A DNA stretch of 64,000 nt, taken from contig NC_081413.1 of the NCBI RefSeq assembly GCF_030272615.1, positions 720,083,867 through 720,147,866 of the forward strand, read 5' to 3'. The position numbers were made by a program, and so were the translations under genes. Source of the DNA: Cryptomeria japonica (Eukaryota; Streptophyta; Pinopsida; Cupressales; Cupressaceae). This document shows positions 46,476-56,884 of this stretch, piece by piece. The notes beneath the pieces are model-generated. The model had not been told where the DNA came from and searched no databases. It saw nothing but the letters and a program-made list of their open reading frames with translations. Positions within the stretch are counted from its first letter, which is position 1. Each line of letters begins with the position of its first letter.

Positions 46476-48765
46476 GTAATGTCCCCACTTTGAATAGAAT
46501 TTAATGGTAAATAATAATAATTAAAATTCGAAAGAATAAAATAATGAAATTAAAATTAAAAAATAAAAGAATATAATTAAATACAATTAAAATTTAGTTA
46601 AGTTAATGAATGGTCAAAAGACATGGAATGAAAAGTTGTGATTCTCTCAAACATGAGATATAAAGGGAGAAGAGAACCTCATTTAATAGGGGATAATTTG
46701 AGAATCAGAAGTGCAGATCTGATTTAAATAATAAGTGCAGATCTGATTATGAAAGGTTGTGTCCCTTTCAAAGGGCAGAAATAATGAAGAGTTGCACTCT
46801 TTCAAAGGGTGCTAATGGTGAAAGGGTGTGTCTCTTGCCAAAGGGCATACATGATGAAGAGGTGTGACCTCTCCTTCACATTGAGAGATATAAAGGAAAG
46901 GAATCAAAAGCATCTAGGGATATCACCATCGATCATATCAGATCAGAACTGTTATTAAGATACAGGCAGTAACATCTTTGTTCTTGGTGGTATGTATGGG
47001 GATGTTCTGAATATGTATGTTTAATATATGAAGCCTGATAATGTTCTTATGCAGAATTTAGTACTAATATTAATTTAGACTGCAATATGTATGATAGTCA
47101 CTTAATTTCATATGCATTCATAGTACAGCAAGATGAGCCCCAAGGGTGAAAGAACTCATGATCCTGAAATCTGGGCTGTGGGCCCCAAAGGTGAATGGAC
47201 TGAGGTTCCAGTAATCTGGGCTGCAATAGGGAGATGGTATTATCGCACCCTAGACAAGCAAGTCTCCCATCCAGGATTAGAAATTAGAAGGGGATTAAGA
47301 TTAGGCCTGAATAAGGACAATGCCTAACTGTACTATAAGCATCACTAGTCATTAATTCGTAATTACTGTAACATGGTAGGCAGTGATGTATGTTTCTCTA
47401 TGGGAATTGACAGCCTATAAATAGGGGACATTACAAATGGTATCAGAGATTTGATCTTGCCATCCTGCAGGGTAAACATGAATCAATGAATCATTCTAGT
47501 CAATAAGAAGGAATCTAATAATAAATGTATTTGCGTTTATGCTCTGTGTTTGCATATATCCATGTATATGCTCCATGTTTTTATGTGTATGCTCCATGTT
47601 TGGTTTATGCATGTTTATTCCATGTGTGTTTCCAAAGCCATTTCATATTGGGAATCATTTTCAACAACCCATAATCATTGCTTGAGGACAAGCACTCTTG
47701 AGTGCGGCCTTGAGTGGGGCGGATTGTAATGTCCCCACTTTGAAATAGAATTTAATGGTAAGTAATAATAATAAAATTGAAATTCAAAAGAATAAAAATA
47801 AAATTAAAATTAAAATATAAAAATATAATATTAAAATTTAATTAAGTTAATGAATGGTCAAAAGACATGGAATGAAAAGTTGCGACTCCCTTAAACATGA
47901 GATATAAAAGGGAGAAGAGAACCTCATTTGAGAGAGGATAATTTGAGAATTAGAAGTGCAGATCTGATTACGAAAGGTTGTGTCCCTTTCAAAGGGCAGA
48001 AATAATAAGAGTTGCACTCTTTCAAAGGGTGCTGATGGTGAGAGGGTGTGTCTCTTGCCAAAGGGCATACATGATGAAGAGGTGTGACCTCTCTCTCACA
48101 TTGAGAGATATAAAGGAAAGGAATCAAAAGCATCTAGGGATATCACCATTGATCATATCAGATCAGAACTGTTATTAAGTTACAGGCAGTAACATCGTGG
48201 TTCCTGGTGGTATGCATGGGGATGTGCTGAATATGTATGTTCAATATATGAAGCCTGATAATGTTCCTATGCAGAATTTAGTACTAATATTAATTTAGAC
48301 TGCAATATGTATGACAGTCATACTTAATTTCATATACATTCATAGTACAGCAAGATATTGACATATTTAGAGTCCCAAGCTCTTAACAAGTTCTAATTCC
48401 TTTTCCCTAAGGAGAGGCACGGTGTTATTAGGGAGAGGCGGAGTAATACCATATCATGATAGATGAGCCCCAAGGGTGAGCAAACTCATGATCCTGAAAT
48501 CTAGACTGCGGGCCCCAAGGGTGAATGGACTGAGTTTCCAATAATCTGGGCTGTATTAGGGAGATGGTATCATTGCGCCCTAGACAAGCAAATCTCCCAT
48601 CCAGGATTAGATATTAGAAGGGGATTAAGATTAGGCCTGAATAAGGACAATGCCTAACTGTACTATGAGTAACCCTAGTCATTAATTTGTAAAAACTGTA
48701 ACATGGTAGGTACTAATGTATGTTTCCCTTTGGGAATTGACACCCTATAAATAGGGGACATTACA
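46476..48765 (+). mobile_element. two-LTR family-A element with 289-bp interior
   Basis: 5' LTR 46476-47435 (960 bp) and 3' LTR 47725-48765 (1,041 bp), both TGTAATGTCCCC...GGGGACATTACA. The interior has a primer-binding site (TGGTATCAGAGA from 47438) and a purine-rich tract (GAGTGGGGCGGA) but no ORF. Perfect TSD TTCTT lies at 46471-46475 and 48766-48770. It splits ORF1 of the LINE. It is non-autonomous, TRIM-like in structure but with long LTRs. Confidence 0.93.
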
Positions 48766-48770
48766 TTCTT

Positions 48771-49206
48771 CCCCCACTACTCACCACACCACTTCCTGAC
48801 TCTTGAAAAAGCCTGCCACTCACCTGCCCACTTCATGAAAAAGGACCTCTCTCGAAACATCCTCGCCACCTCTTGCAATTCAATATTATCAACTTGCAAG
48901 GGAATAAAACAATTCTGACAAGTCTCTATACATTTTTTTTCCTATCTTTTGTGTTCTCCTGGGTCTTTGGCTTCCAGACTTTGCCTTCAACTGCTTTCCA
49001 TCCACCCCTACCTCCCACTGAGATCTCTGAGTAGCCCAATCTATTTGGCTGGTTTTGGGCTCATACCCCATCATTTCATCCCTTGGTTTGAAAAAAAGGC
49101 TTCCTACCAATTATTGGATCCTCCCAAACCCAACCTCAAGGTCACCACATTGTATTGCTTTACCGTTGGACCCTTCTTCAACCACAGCCCATATTCCCCC
49201 GACCAT
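48771..49206 (-). pseudogene. LINE ORF1 N-terminal part
   Basis: Likely start at ATG 49206; two frame changes follow. Blocks EPKTSQIDWATQRSQW and, nearer the insertion, QEVARMFRERSFFMKWAGEW lead into the DUF4283 segment beyond the LTR element. Little sequence (66 bp) remains between this ATG and the LINE 5' boundary. Confidence 0.65.
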
Positions 49207-49353
49207 GCCTGAAATGTTGAAACTCTAGCATCCGCTCGTGCCTCTCCATCAGCTACTCCCAGATTTACTGCATTTTATTATGTTTATATGTATCGTAAGG
49301 GTTACATTGCATTTATTTTTTTTAATTCTTCTTATGACAGCAACATATTCAAA

Positions 49354-50890
49354 ATGACTACTAGTTCAAGTTTAGTGGCCCTAGAGGCCCAGGTAAGTAA
49401 ACATTTCAAACATGATCAAGGATCACATCTTTGTCAATATGTTACAGTGATCAAACAACTTGCTAGAGGTGGGGCTTGTGTTTGGCATTGCAGTCACAAT
49501 GAAGTCAAACATATGAACTCGTGTAGTCAAGTGAAAGCTCACATTTGTGCTATGTTCAACCAAGGCACTAAAGTTTCTCAAGGAGTTGCCAAAAGAACAA
49601 ATTATGGCATATATTAGAGAACACGAAGAAATTGATGCTGTGAATAAAAGAGCAAAACCAAGATTCCATCCTTTAGCCATGAAAGGATTAGGGAAACCAC
49701 TTGTAGCATCTCCTTCAATAGTGGTTGCCTCACATCCTTTATTAGAGACACTATCTACCCAAGAAGTTCCCTCTATTTCTTCTTGCAAGACAAGCTCACT
49801 GGAGATGGCATTTCAAAATGAGGCAAGGGATATTGCAGATTAGCACATTGCATGTTGCATTTATGCCAAGGTTCTTCCTTTAAACTTGGTAAGATCACCA
49901 TTTTGGTGCAAAATGGTGATGGCAATCAGTCAAACACCCTCTTACTACACAAGTCCTAGGTATGAGAAGGTTGGCCAAAAAAAAAAATTATAGACACGTC
50001 ACTAAAACCAATGAAGGATTCATGGGTTGAAACAAAAATGTCCAATGCTTCTAATGGATGGAAATATTGTAAGAACTGACCTTCAACAAATGTCATTACA
50101 ATGGCCCCTAGAAGAGCAACATTTCTAAAGGTGGTTGTTTGTGAGTGGCAAGTGAAGGATGCAAAATTCGTTTTCAAAATCCTCATTGAGTCCATAGAGA
50201 TGATTGGTGCTATGAACATTGTCCAAGTCATAATGGACAATGCAAAAAATTGTAGGGCGGCAAGCACTTTGGTTGAGGAAAGGTACGAACACGTTTTTTG
50301 GACACCATGTACCATCCACTCCCTCAACTTGGTGATGCAAAAGATTGGCACTCAAAAAAGAGTGGATGAAAAATGTATACACCAAGGGTGAGGACATCAA
50401 AGGTTCATAATAAATCATAGATATGTCACAAGTCATCTACAAGACTTTCTCCAATTTAGAGTTATAGATAAATTTATAAAATTAAAAATTTTATTTTTAT
50501 CTTTATTTATAGAACATTTTTCCTTATTTAAACTTTAATTTCTCATTAACTTATTAATTTATTTTTTACACTACATGTTGCTGAGACTCATTTCACATTG
50601 CACACAATCATTTTGAGACTACTTGTGAATGTGCAAAAGGCATTGAGCAAAATGGTCATTAGCAACCAATGGAGTGTGTGGAGGCAATCGAATTCAAAAA
50701 GAGACCAAAAGATCAAATTATTGATCCTAGATGATGAGTGGTGGGCTTGTGTGGACTATGTCTTGAGTTTCACTAGGCCCCTCGTGAGTATGATTAGGTT
50801 CATATACAGATTGACTGTGTTTGGGAGAAACCTATGATGGCATGGACTCCATGATAGAAAAAATAAGGGTCATAATAGCAGAGGAGGATG
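49354..50890 (+). pseudogene. hAT transposase, N-terminal and central parts
   Basis: ATG 49354 starts a short exon ending CCCAG|GTAAGT, with an acceptor near 49446. A BED-type zinc-finger-like block follows (CVWHC with SQVKAHI). SLEMAFQNEARDIAD and LPLNLVRSPFW lead to the DUF659 signature VQVIMDNAKNC...HVFWTPCTIHSLNL. After an AT-rich intron-like stretch (about 50450-50575) come DDEWWACVDYVLSFTRPLVS and GETYDGMDSMIEKI. Stops and frameshifts make it non-functional. The order matches plant hAT transposases. Confidence 0.85.
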
Positions 50891-50926
50891 ACCTCAAAGA
50901 AACATTTTTTAAGGGTGAAAAAAATC

Positions 50927-51194
50927 ATTCTCGACTGTTAGAACAAGATGACCATGCCCTTGCATCTCCTTGCATATGTATTATCTCCCAAAAATTACAA
51001 CACAAAAATACTTTTGCCTAGGAGCATGACACAATATAGAGACAATGAAGTTGTTGATGGATTCTTGATTGTTGGAACAAGATGACCATGCCCTTGCATC
51101 TCCTTGCATATGTATTATCTCCCAAAAATTACAACACAAAAATACTTTTGCCTAGGAGCATGACACAATATAGAGACAATGAAGTTGTTGATGG
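50927..51194 (+). repeat. 134-bp tandem duplication in transposase
   Basis: Units 50927-51060 and 51061-51194. The last 120 bp of each are identical; the first 14 bp differ by four transitions. The unit encodes a conserved hAT block (LSPKNYNTK, RDNEVVDGFL). As 134 is not a multiple of three, the duplication breaks the frame. Confidence 0.92.
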
Positions 51195-52259
51195 GGACAA
51201 AACAGGGATGGGAGGATGGGAAATTGCCGTTTCCTAAGCGTCCCTTTTTAGGTAAAAACACAGGGGACGTTTTGGGGACGGGTGTTGAGCAGTAGGGGAT
51301 GGCAGGGGATGGCTAGCTGTCCCCAAGACAGCCAGGGGACCCCTAGAGGTCCCCCAACCATTCCCCGAGACAGCTGACCATCCCCTATGGCTCAGAATTT
51401 TTTTAAGTCCAAAATAAATAAAAAAGCACATTTTTTATTTACAATAGAGGTTCGGCTGGCCCCACCAAGACCCCAAATAAACATTAAAATATAACAAACT
51501 CTAATCTAGTGCATAAAAAAAACAAAAGGAAGAAAAAGACACTCATTTTGACATTTGCAAAATAGGAAAAGAGCAGCAAGAAGAGAAGAAGCAGCTGGTT
51601 AAGGAGTGAACAACAGGTGAAAGAGGAGCTTAGGCCATCAAATCTGCTCCATTAGAGGTTGAAGAGGACAAGAAACCTCCAGGATTGCTTGGGGTTCCAT
51701 TGATTGAGGAGGCAGCCCCTCATATTGATATTGACTCAGACAGAGACTGTAGCTCTGATCTTGATTTAGACTCTTAGTCTTAGACCTACCATGTGCTGAT
51801 TATGGACAGCCATATATTTTCTTAGTTTATCTTGACATTATAATAGACATCTGATTATGGACTTATATGTTTTATATTTTCTATTTACAGTTTATGTCAT
51901 CTCATAGTTATGGATGTTTAGTATTTAATATTTATCATTCTATGTCTATTATGGATGTTTATGACATAAGTTTGTTGGCAATGATTGATAAAAGCATTTC
52001 AATTTTGGTAAAATGTTTGCCAATTCTCTTGTGAAATCTCAATTCATGTCTAATGCAATGTATTAATGTCTCTGATGAATGTTTTACCATTGTTATGATA
52101 TGCATATTTGAAATTTCTCTATATTCGTCAAACCCCCCCTATTTTTTTAACAGCCGTCCCCTGCTGTCCCCCCAAAAATGACCCAAAAGTACCCCCTGTA
52201 TCGGAAACATGTCCCAGCATCCCCTGCCATCCCCGTCCCTGAAACTCCGTGGAACATAG
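51190..52259. mobile_element. nested non-autonomous hAT-type element
   Basis: The right end (CATCCCCGTCCCTGAAACTCC...GGAACATAG) closely matches the right end of the element at 9897-15377. The left part (51193-51410) has the matching GGGGATGG-rich subterminal sequence. The left tip and TSD are unclear. The middle includes an acidic frame, DIDSDRDCSSDLDLDS then stop, at about 51725-51775. It resembles a transposase C-terminal tail, suggesting derivation by internal deletion. Confidence 0.55.
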
Positions 52260-53508
52260 GTTAGGACTGAATTTGGTGGATTCATCAAGACAAGATCGTA
52301 GTATTTGTGCTCTTTGAAACAAATACGAGATGGATGCTCGTACATTGTGATGCAGGAGCATCCGCCAGCAGAAGATGAAACATAAATTTCAGTTAAAATG
52401 CAAAGATCTGGAATAACAAATCGACTTCTAGTCTTCAGACAATAGAATGTTGTGTTAGAAATGCAGAAAATGCAGCAGAGAAGACTTAGGGATATGCCTT
52501 TCTATTTACCACACATTGCATTGGGATTTGAAGAGTTTTGCTTTCAATCGAAAAGAAAACAATGAATAAAAGATAACAGCATTGAAGAAAAAAGAGGTAT
52601 GCAGAAAATGATATGTGGCAAATGAATAGAAAGAGGTGCCAGGTAAGAAGATGAAGAGTTTCTAGTGCAGATTACAAAGATAGAACAGAGATAGCATAGA
52701 ACAGAGAGGGGCTGCTGCATAGGGAGTATTAGAGGAGAACTACACCCAAATTGACAGAGGGCAAGAACAGCAAATTTTGTAAATTTCAGATAAAGGAAAA
52801 TGTTGAGAATGGAAAGAGGGAGAGAAGGTAGAACAAGTGCCTTAAGCAAAGGATAAAGCACTGAAGACAGAAGTAAGTGAGTGCTGGATACAAATGATAG
52901 TGCGCAGCAACACAAAATTGGTGCAAGCATCGATTTTCTAATACAAAACAAAGAAAACAATAGTAAATGCGTTGCAGATTGATAGAATGTTAGGGCAGGA
53001 AGGGAAGACTCGATCACAATAAACTTATGAGTGCTGGACAGTTAGAAGAAGTGTGCAGAAAACCAGAGGACTGTTTGGAGAATTGGTGAGTGACAGCATG
53101 AAATAAGGATGGAAGCATGGCTGAGCAGAGAGAGACGCCAAAGTTGGAAAAATATGTGGTGAGCGAAATAAACCAGTAACATTAAACAAAAGAAAGGAGA
53201 AATTAAGGTTCGTAAGTTATTTCATGATAACCATGGCAAGTTTCACTGTGGGTAATTTATTGTTTGTAATGAGATAGCTGTAGTGAATTTGATCATGGGA
53301 ATGTGTGTGTAAAGAAGAATGTTTTGCTTGTTGAGTTTAGTATAAGATTGGAACATTGAGGGAGTTTAGAGAATTGACAAGTGAAATTTGTGTAGGATTT
53401 TAATCCTAATTACAATATTAAAAATGTTATTTTTTTCATATATTGTGGTTTGAAATGTTCTTTAATAAATGAATCTGTAGACTCTTTTTTGCATTCATAT
53501 TTGTTGTA
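52260..53508. other. no motif recognised
   Basis: Between the nested element and the transposase C-terminal exons. Purine-rich on the plus strand; the long minus-strand frame 53017-52544 is a compositional artefact. Confidence 0.45.
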
Positions 53509-54051
53509 TAGGTTGGCTGCAAGAGCCCGGCTGTTTGATAAGACCCCTGGATCTTGACTGCATCACATGGTGATATCTCCATGGAAAAGTTATATGTTCC
53601 TCCAACCACTTACAATCAATATTCTATCATAGGTAAGTATTTCTAAGTTTTAATTTTAAACGTTCTTATTTCTTACTATTCTTTCTCATTTTTAAGTTGC
53701 ATTAACTTTCTCTCCAATTTCAACAGGTTGCAAGTTATTTTCTGCTCAGCAAAATTGGAGTTCATACTCATTTATTCACTTAGTTGGCTGCAACCAGTTC
53801 ACTGCAAAAAAACAAAAGATTTGGTCTACATTCATTCCAACTTGCCCCTCCTATCACTTAAGGAAGTTGACTACAAAGAAAGGACAACAAAGAATTGGGA
53901 TATAGCCCCTAAGAGTGCCAACATAGATGCATCTGTTTTAGAGCTTGCCAAAGTCAGTATAGATGACAATAAGGCTTCTACACATGATGTTCATGCAGCT
54001 AGTGGGAGTGACAGTGCAGTTTCTTGTGCTTCAAATGAATTTGAAGTTGAA
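53509..54051 (+). pseudogene. hAT transposase C-terminal dimerisation domain
   Basis: Exon-like pieces flank a 94-bp GT-AG intron (53633-53726; GTAAGT...TTTCAACAG). After it, in changing frames, come NWSSYSFIH, KKTKDLVYIHSNLPLLS and NWDIAP. These are the blocks of the hATC dimerisation domain (RNWS.F..IH, DLVYVH.NLRL). An acidic tail ends at TGA 54052. It completes the transposase begun at 49354. Confidence 0.85.
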
Positions 54052-54633
54052 TGAACTGATGGCTTTGATCTAAATGCTTTTAGTGGAGAGGAGTAGAGAG
54101 ATACAATTTTTATTTTGTATATAGATTTTAGTTTTACTATTTTCAAGTTTTGTAATCATCTAACTCTTTGAGTTGTGCATATCGATGTATTGTATGATAA
54201 TATCAAGTTATAACATTGAATTTCAGAATAATTAATTATCTTTTCAATTCGAAATTTCAAAGAATGAAACCTAGATATATGATATTTACAAAATTAAATG
54301 TTATGATTCATGATTATAATTTGACATATAGATATATGAATGATTAAAGAATTTATGAAATGTATTTTCAATTATATTTTTAACTTATTTTTGCTATCAA
54401 GTATCAAATTTTGTATTTTTGTTTTGCATTCTTTTTGTATCTTAATATATATGCAGCTGTATCCATAACCAAGGAAAAAACAATTGTCATACCAGCATAG
54501 CCAAATCAGAAATGCCAGCCCATTTCCATACCCGTATGGGCAACTTAGGATTTAATACATATACAACTCAATAAATGCACTGTCAAAGCCAAATGATGAT
54601 TATATATCATAAAAGAATGGTTGGGACCCTTTA

Positions 54634-55620
54634 TGTCATGCCCCCGCCACAACACCAGCAGATTATTACTATAAAATACTAAATCACACTCTTCAAGGGA
54701 AGAAAAGACTCCTATATACTGATCAGATCCTTGTGAATAATCTAACACCTAACAAATACTGGTTGGAGATCCTAAGTGCTGGTAGGCCATTCTTATCTTA
54801 AATACTAGTCAGTCACACTTAGATTAAACCTAGTCAGCAGGCAGGAAATAATTAATTAACAATTACATAGTGCTTGGAAAGGGCAGCACTTCTTTGTAGG
54901 GTCATATCTCTCCAAACTGAAGGGTCATTGATCCAACCACCAATGAAGGTATAAAAGAAGGGAATCACATTCGGTTAAAGGCATCAATTGATCAAGTCTG
55001 ATTCTGAATAGAATACAGAGGAAAGATAGACGCCTATAATATTTAAAAAAGTGATTGGTATCCCACATGATTGTATCTACTATTTATTTGTTTACAAATC
55101 TCTTACGATGCTATAATTTATTTATTTAACTGACTTGCCAATCCATCAAGAATTATAAGATTAGTAATTATTTATCTAATTTCCATCAAGCAATCATATC
55201 TGGAATCAATGTGAAACGTTTGGTAGGGAGATGCAGCACTCCCAGTTCCCTCATCAACTACGCCAACCAAGTTGGATTGCTTGTGGGCCAAGGGGCCAAA
55301 TGACTTGGAGGCTCATTCCATGCCCTTGGGCTTGGTTGAGGAGGGCAGTCTCCTGGCACCCTATCATGCTTTCCCATCACATTCAATATGGTTGGCTGAT
55401 GGAAATAAGCTATAAAATGGATCCATATGAATTCAGGATATTTTATTTTCAACAGGGATTATTTATGAATATAATGCTTGGTATTAATTAATTACAATTA
55501 TTTCTATGTTTAACTGCAATTATGTAAATTATTTATAGAATACTATTTGTAATTAAATTGTATTGTTTGAATTGTTATTTTGGGCAAAAATCAGGTATAT
55601 CCCCAAAAGGGGACATTACA
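54634..55620 (+). mobile_element. solo LTR, family A
   Basis: Runs from TGTCATGCCCCC to AAGGGGACATTACA; flanks CTTTA (54629-54633) and CTATA (55621-55625) differ at one base. A TATAAAAG box lies at 54950. It inserted about 80 bp outside the hAT right end. Confidence 0.82.
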
Positions 55621-55625
55621 CTATA

Positions 55626-56884
55626 GCCACCACTCAAAACCATATAATATGATATGTTAAAAGATCCAAAATATGGACTAAATGCTAGAACTTCAGAAGT
55701 AATCTATAATATTAGTAAACAATTAATCCTCCTCAGAATGATATAGCCTTATATGATGGTAAAAGAGAGCTAAAACACAAGAAAGAAACATCAGATATAC
55801 GTTATCAATGGTAAAGCTGTAAATCTGATCTACATAGTTACAAGAACTTCAGAAATACCTAAAAAATTACAAAATAATTCATCCTTGTCAGATTGATGAC
55901 CATACCTAATAGCAAAATATAGCCAAAACACAAAATAATATGAACTGAGATAAAGAGGCATCAAAAGTATGCTGTTAATGGTAAAACTGTAAATCTGTCC
56001 TACAGAGTTACAACATAGTTCATCCAAATTCCCTATAAAACTGAAGGTTCCCTTATCAGGTTCAAAACATGCTCAAGGACTCAAAGTTGACATCACACAC
56101 TGCAGATCCTATCTTATACTTCATGCAAAGTAAAGAGCAACCCAAATCATATTTATGGCATATGAAACATGTATGCACCACAACCATTACAGCAGGGCAT
56201 TTCAAATCTTCAGCTAAAGTTTAAATTTGACCAGTTACCAGCCATTTTACCAGTCAATTTCGAGAAGATATCATCTTTATTTGCAATGTTTGTGGTAAGA
56301 AATTAGAAAACATAACATAACATTCCTGGTACGGATTACATGTATAACTTATCTGGAAATGAATGAAGCTTTTTAAAACATTTGAAAAAATCAATATCTT
56401 TGATTGCTTCAAGTTCATTTATGGAATGAACACAAATTGTACAACTGTGTGAAAATGTATTAAGATAAATTTACTTTAGAAACTTAAGAGGTAGAAGGCA
56501 TTCCTCAACCTACCTTCATCGGAGCTCCACTGATGACAAATGTCCTTCAGTGAACAATAAAGATGCGTGGAAGTGGGTATCTGCTCCCAAAGAATGCGAT
56601 CAGCCAAATAGCATTTTTGAGATGAGAGTAAAATCAACTAATTGATTCCACCCGGACTGCAATAAAGCGGACAGGAATCCCCCCATAAAAATGATCTTTT
56701 GATTTTATGTGACAGTTAACAGAGAAAGCATCCCCGCCCAAGTTGATAATGAATGAACTCCCATGCAAGGTAATTGTATTTTTGGCACAAGCTATCTCTG
56801 TATGCATAGCAATATGCATGTATGTATGTCTAGCTCGACATACCAAATAGAACCAATTACCCAGGAAGAATATGCAACCTTATA
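55626..56884. other. downstream flank of the trihelix gene
   Basis: Probable 3' flank of the minus-strand gene. A minus-strand frame at about 56640-56765 (INLGGDAFSVNCHIKSKD, GGIPVRFIAVRV) looks protein-like. A donor-like AAG|GTAGGT lies near 56510. I could not join these into a gene; they might be exons of an unrecognised gene or a pseudogene. Confidence 0.35.

Larger units (their letters stand above)
36191..49272 (-). mobile_element. full-length L1-type LINE with two nested LTR insertions
   Basis: Minus-strand LINE bounded by a perfect 19-bp target duplication, TTTTATTATGTTTATATGT (36172-36190 and 49273-49291). The 3' end is TTACCGATAAAAAAA. Net length without the two LTR insertions is about 7.1 kb. 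ORF1 has a DUF4283 domain and zinc knuckle. ORF2 has endonuclease, RT, a zf-RVT-like segment and RNase H. Both ORFs are now broken by stops and shifts. It inserted into the 5' part of the surrounding hAT element. Confidence 0.92.
35745..54548 (+). mobile_element. hAT DNA transposon with nested insertions
   Basis: Left end CTATGTTACCGAAAATG and right end ...CGTATGGGCAACTTAG are diverged inverted repeats. The flanks GATTTAAC (35737-35744) and GATTTAAT (54549-54556) form an 8-bp hAT-type TSD with one mismatch. Transposase pieces run left to right from 49354 to 54051. A LINE (36191-49272) and a smaller hAT-type element (about 51190-52259) are nested inside. Without them the transposon would be about 4.6 kb, a normal size for autonomous hATs. 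Confidence 0.75.

Noticed and set aside
52544-53017. 157-codon minus-strand ORF with hydrophobic stretches
   Set aside because: Compositional shadow of purine-rich plus-strand DNA inside the hAT element; no domain and no ATG context of note.
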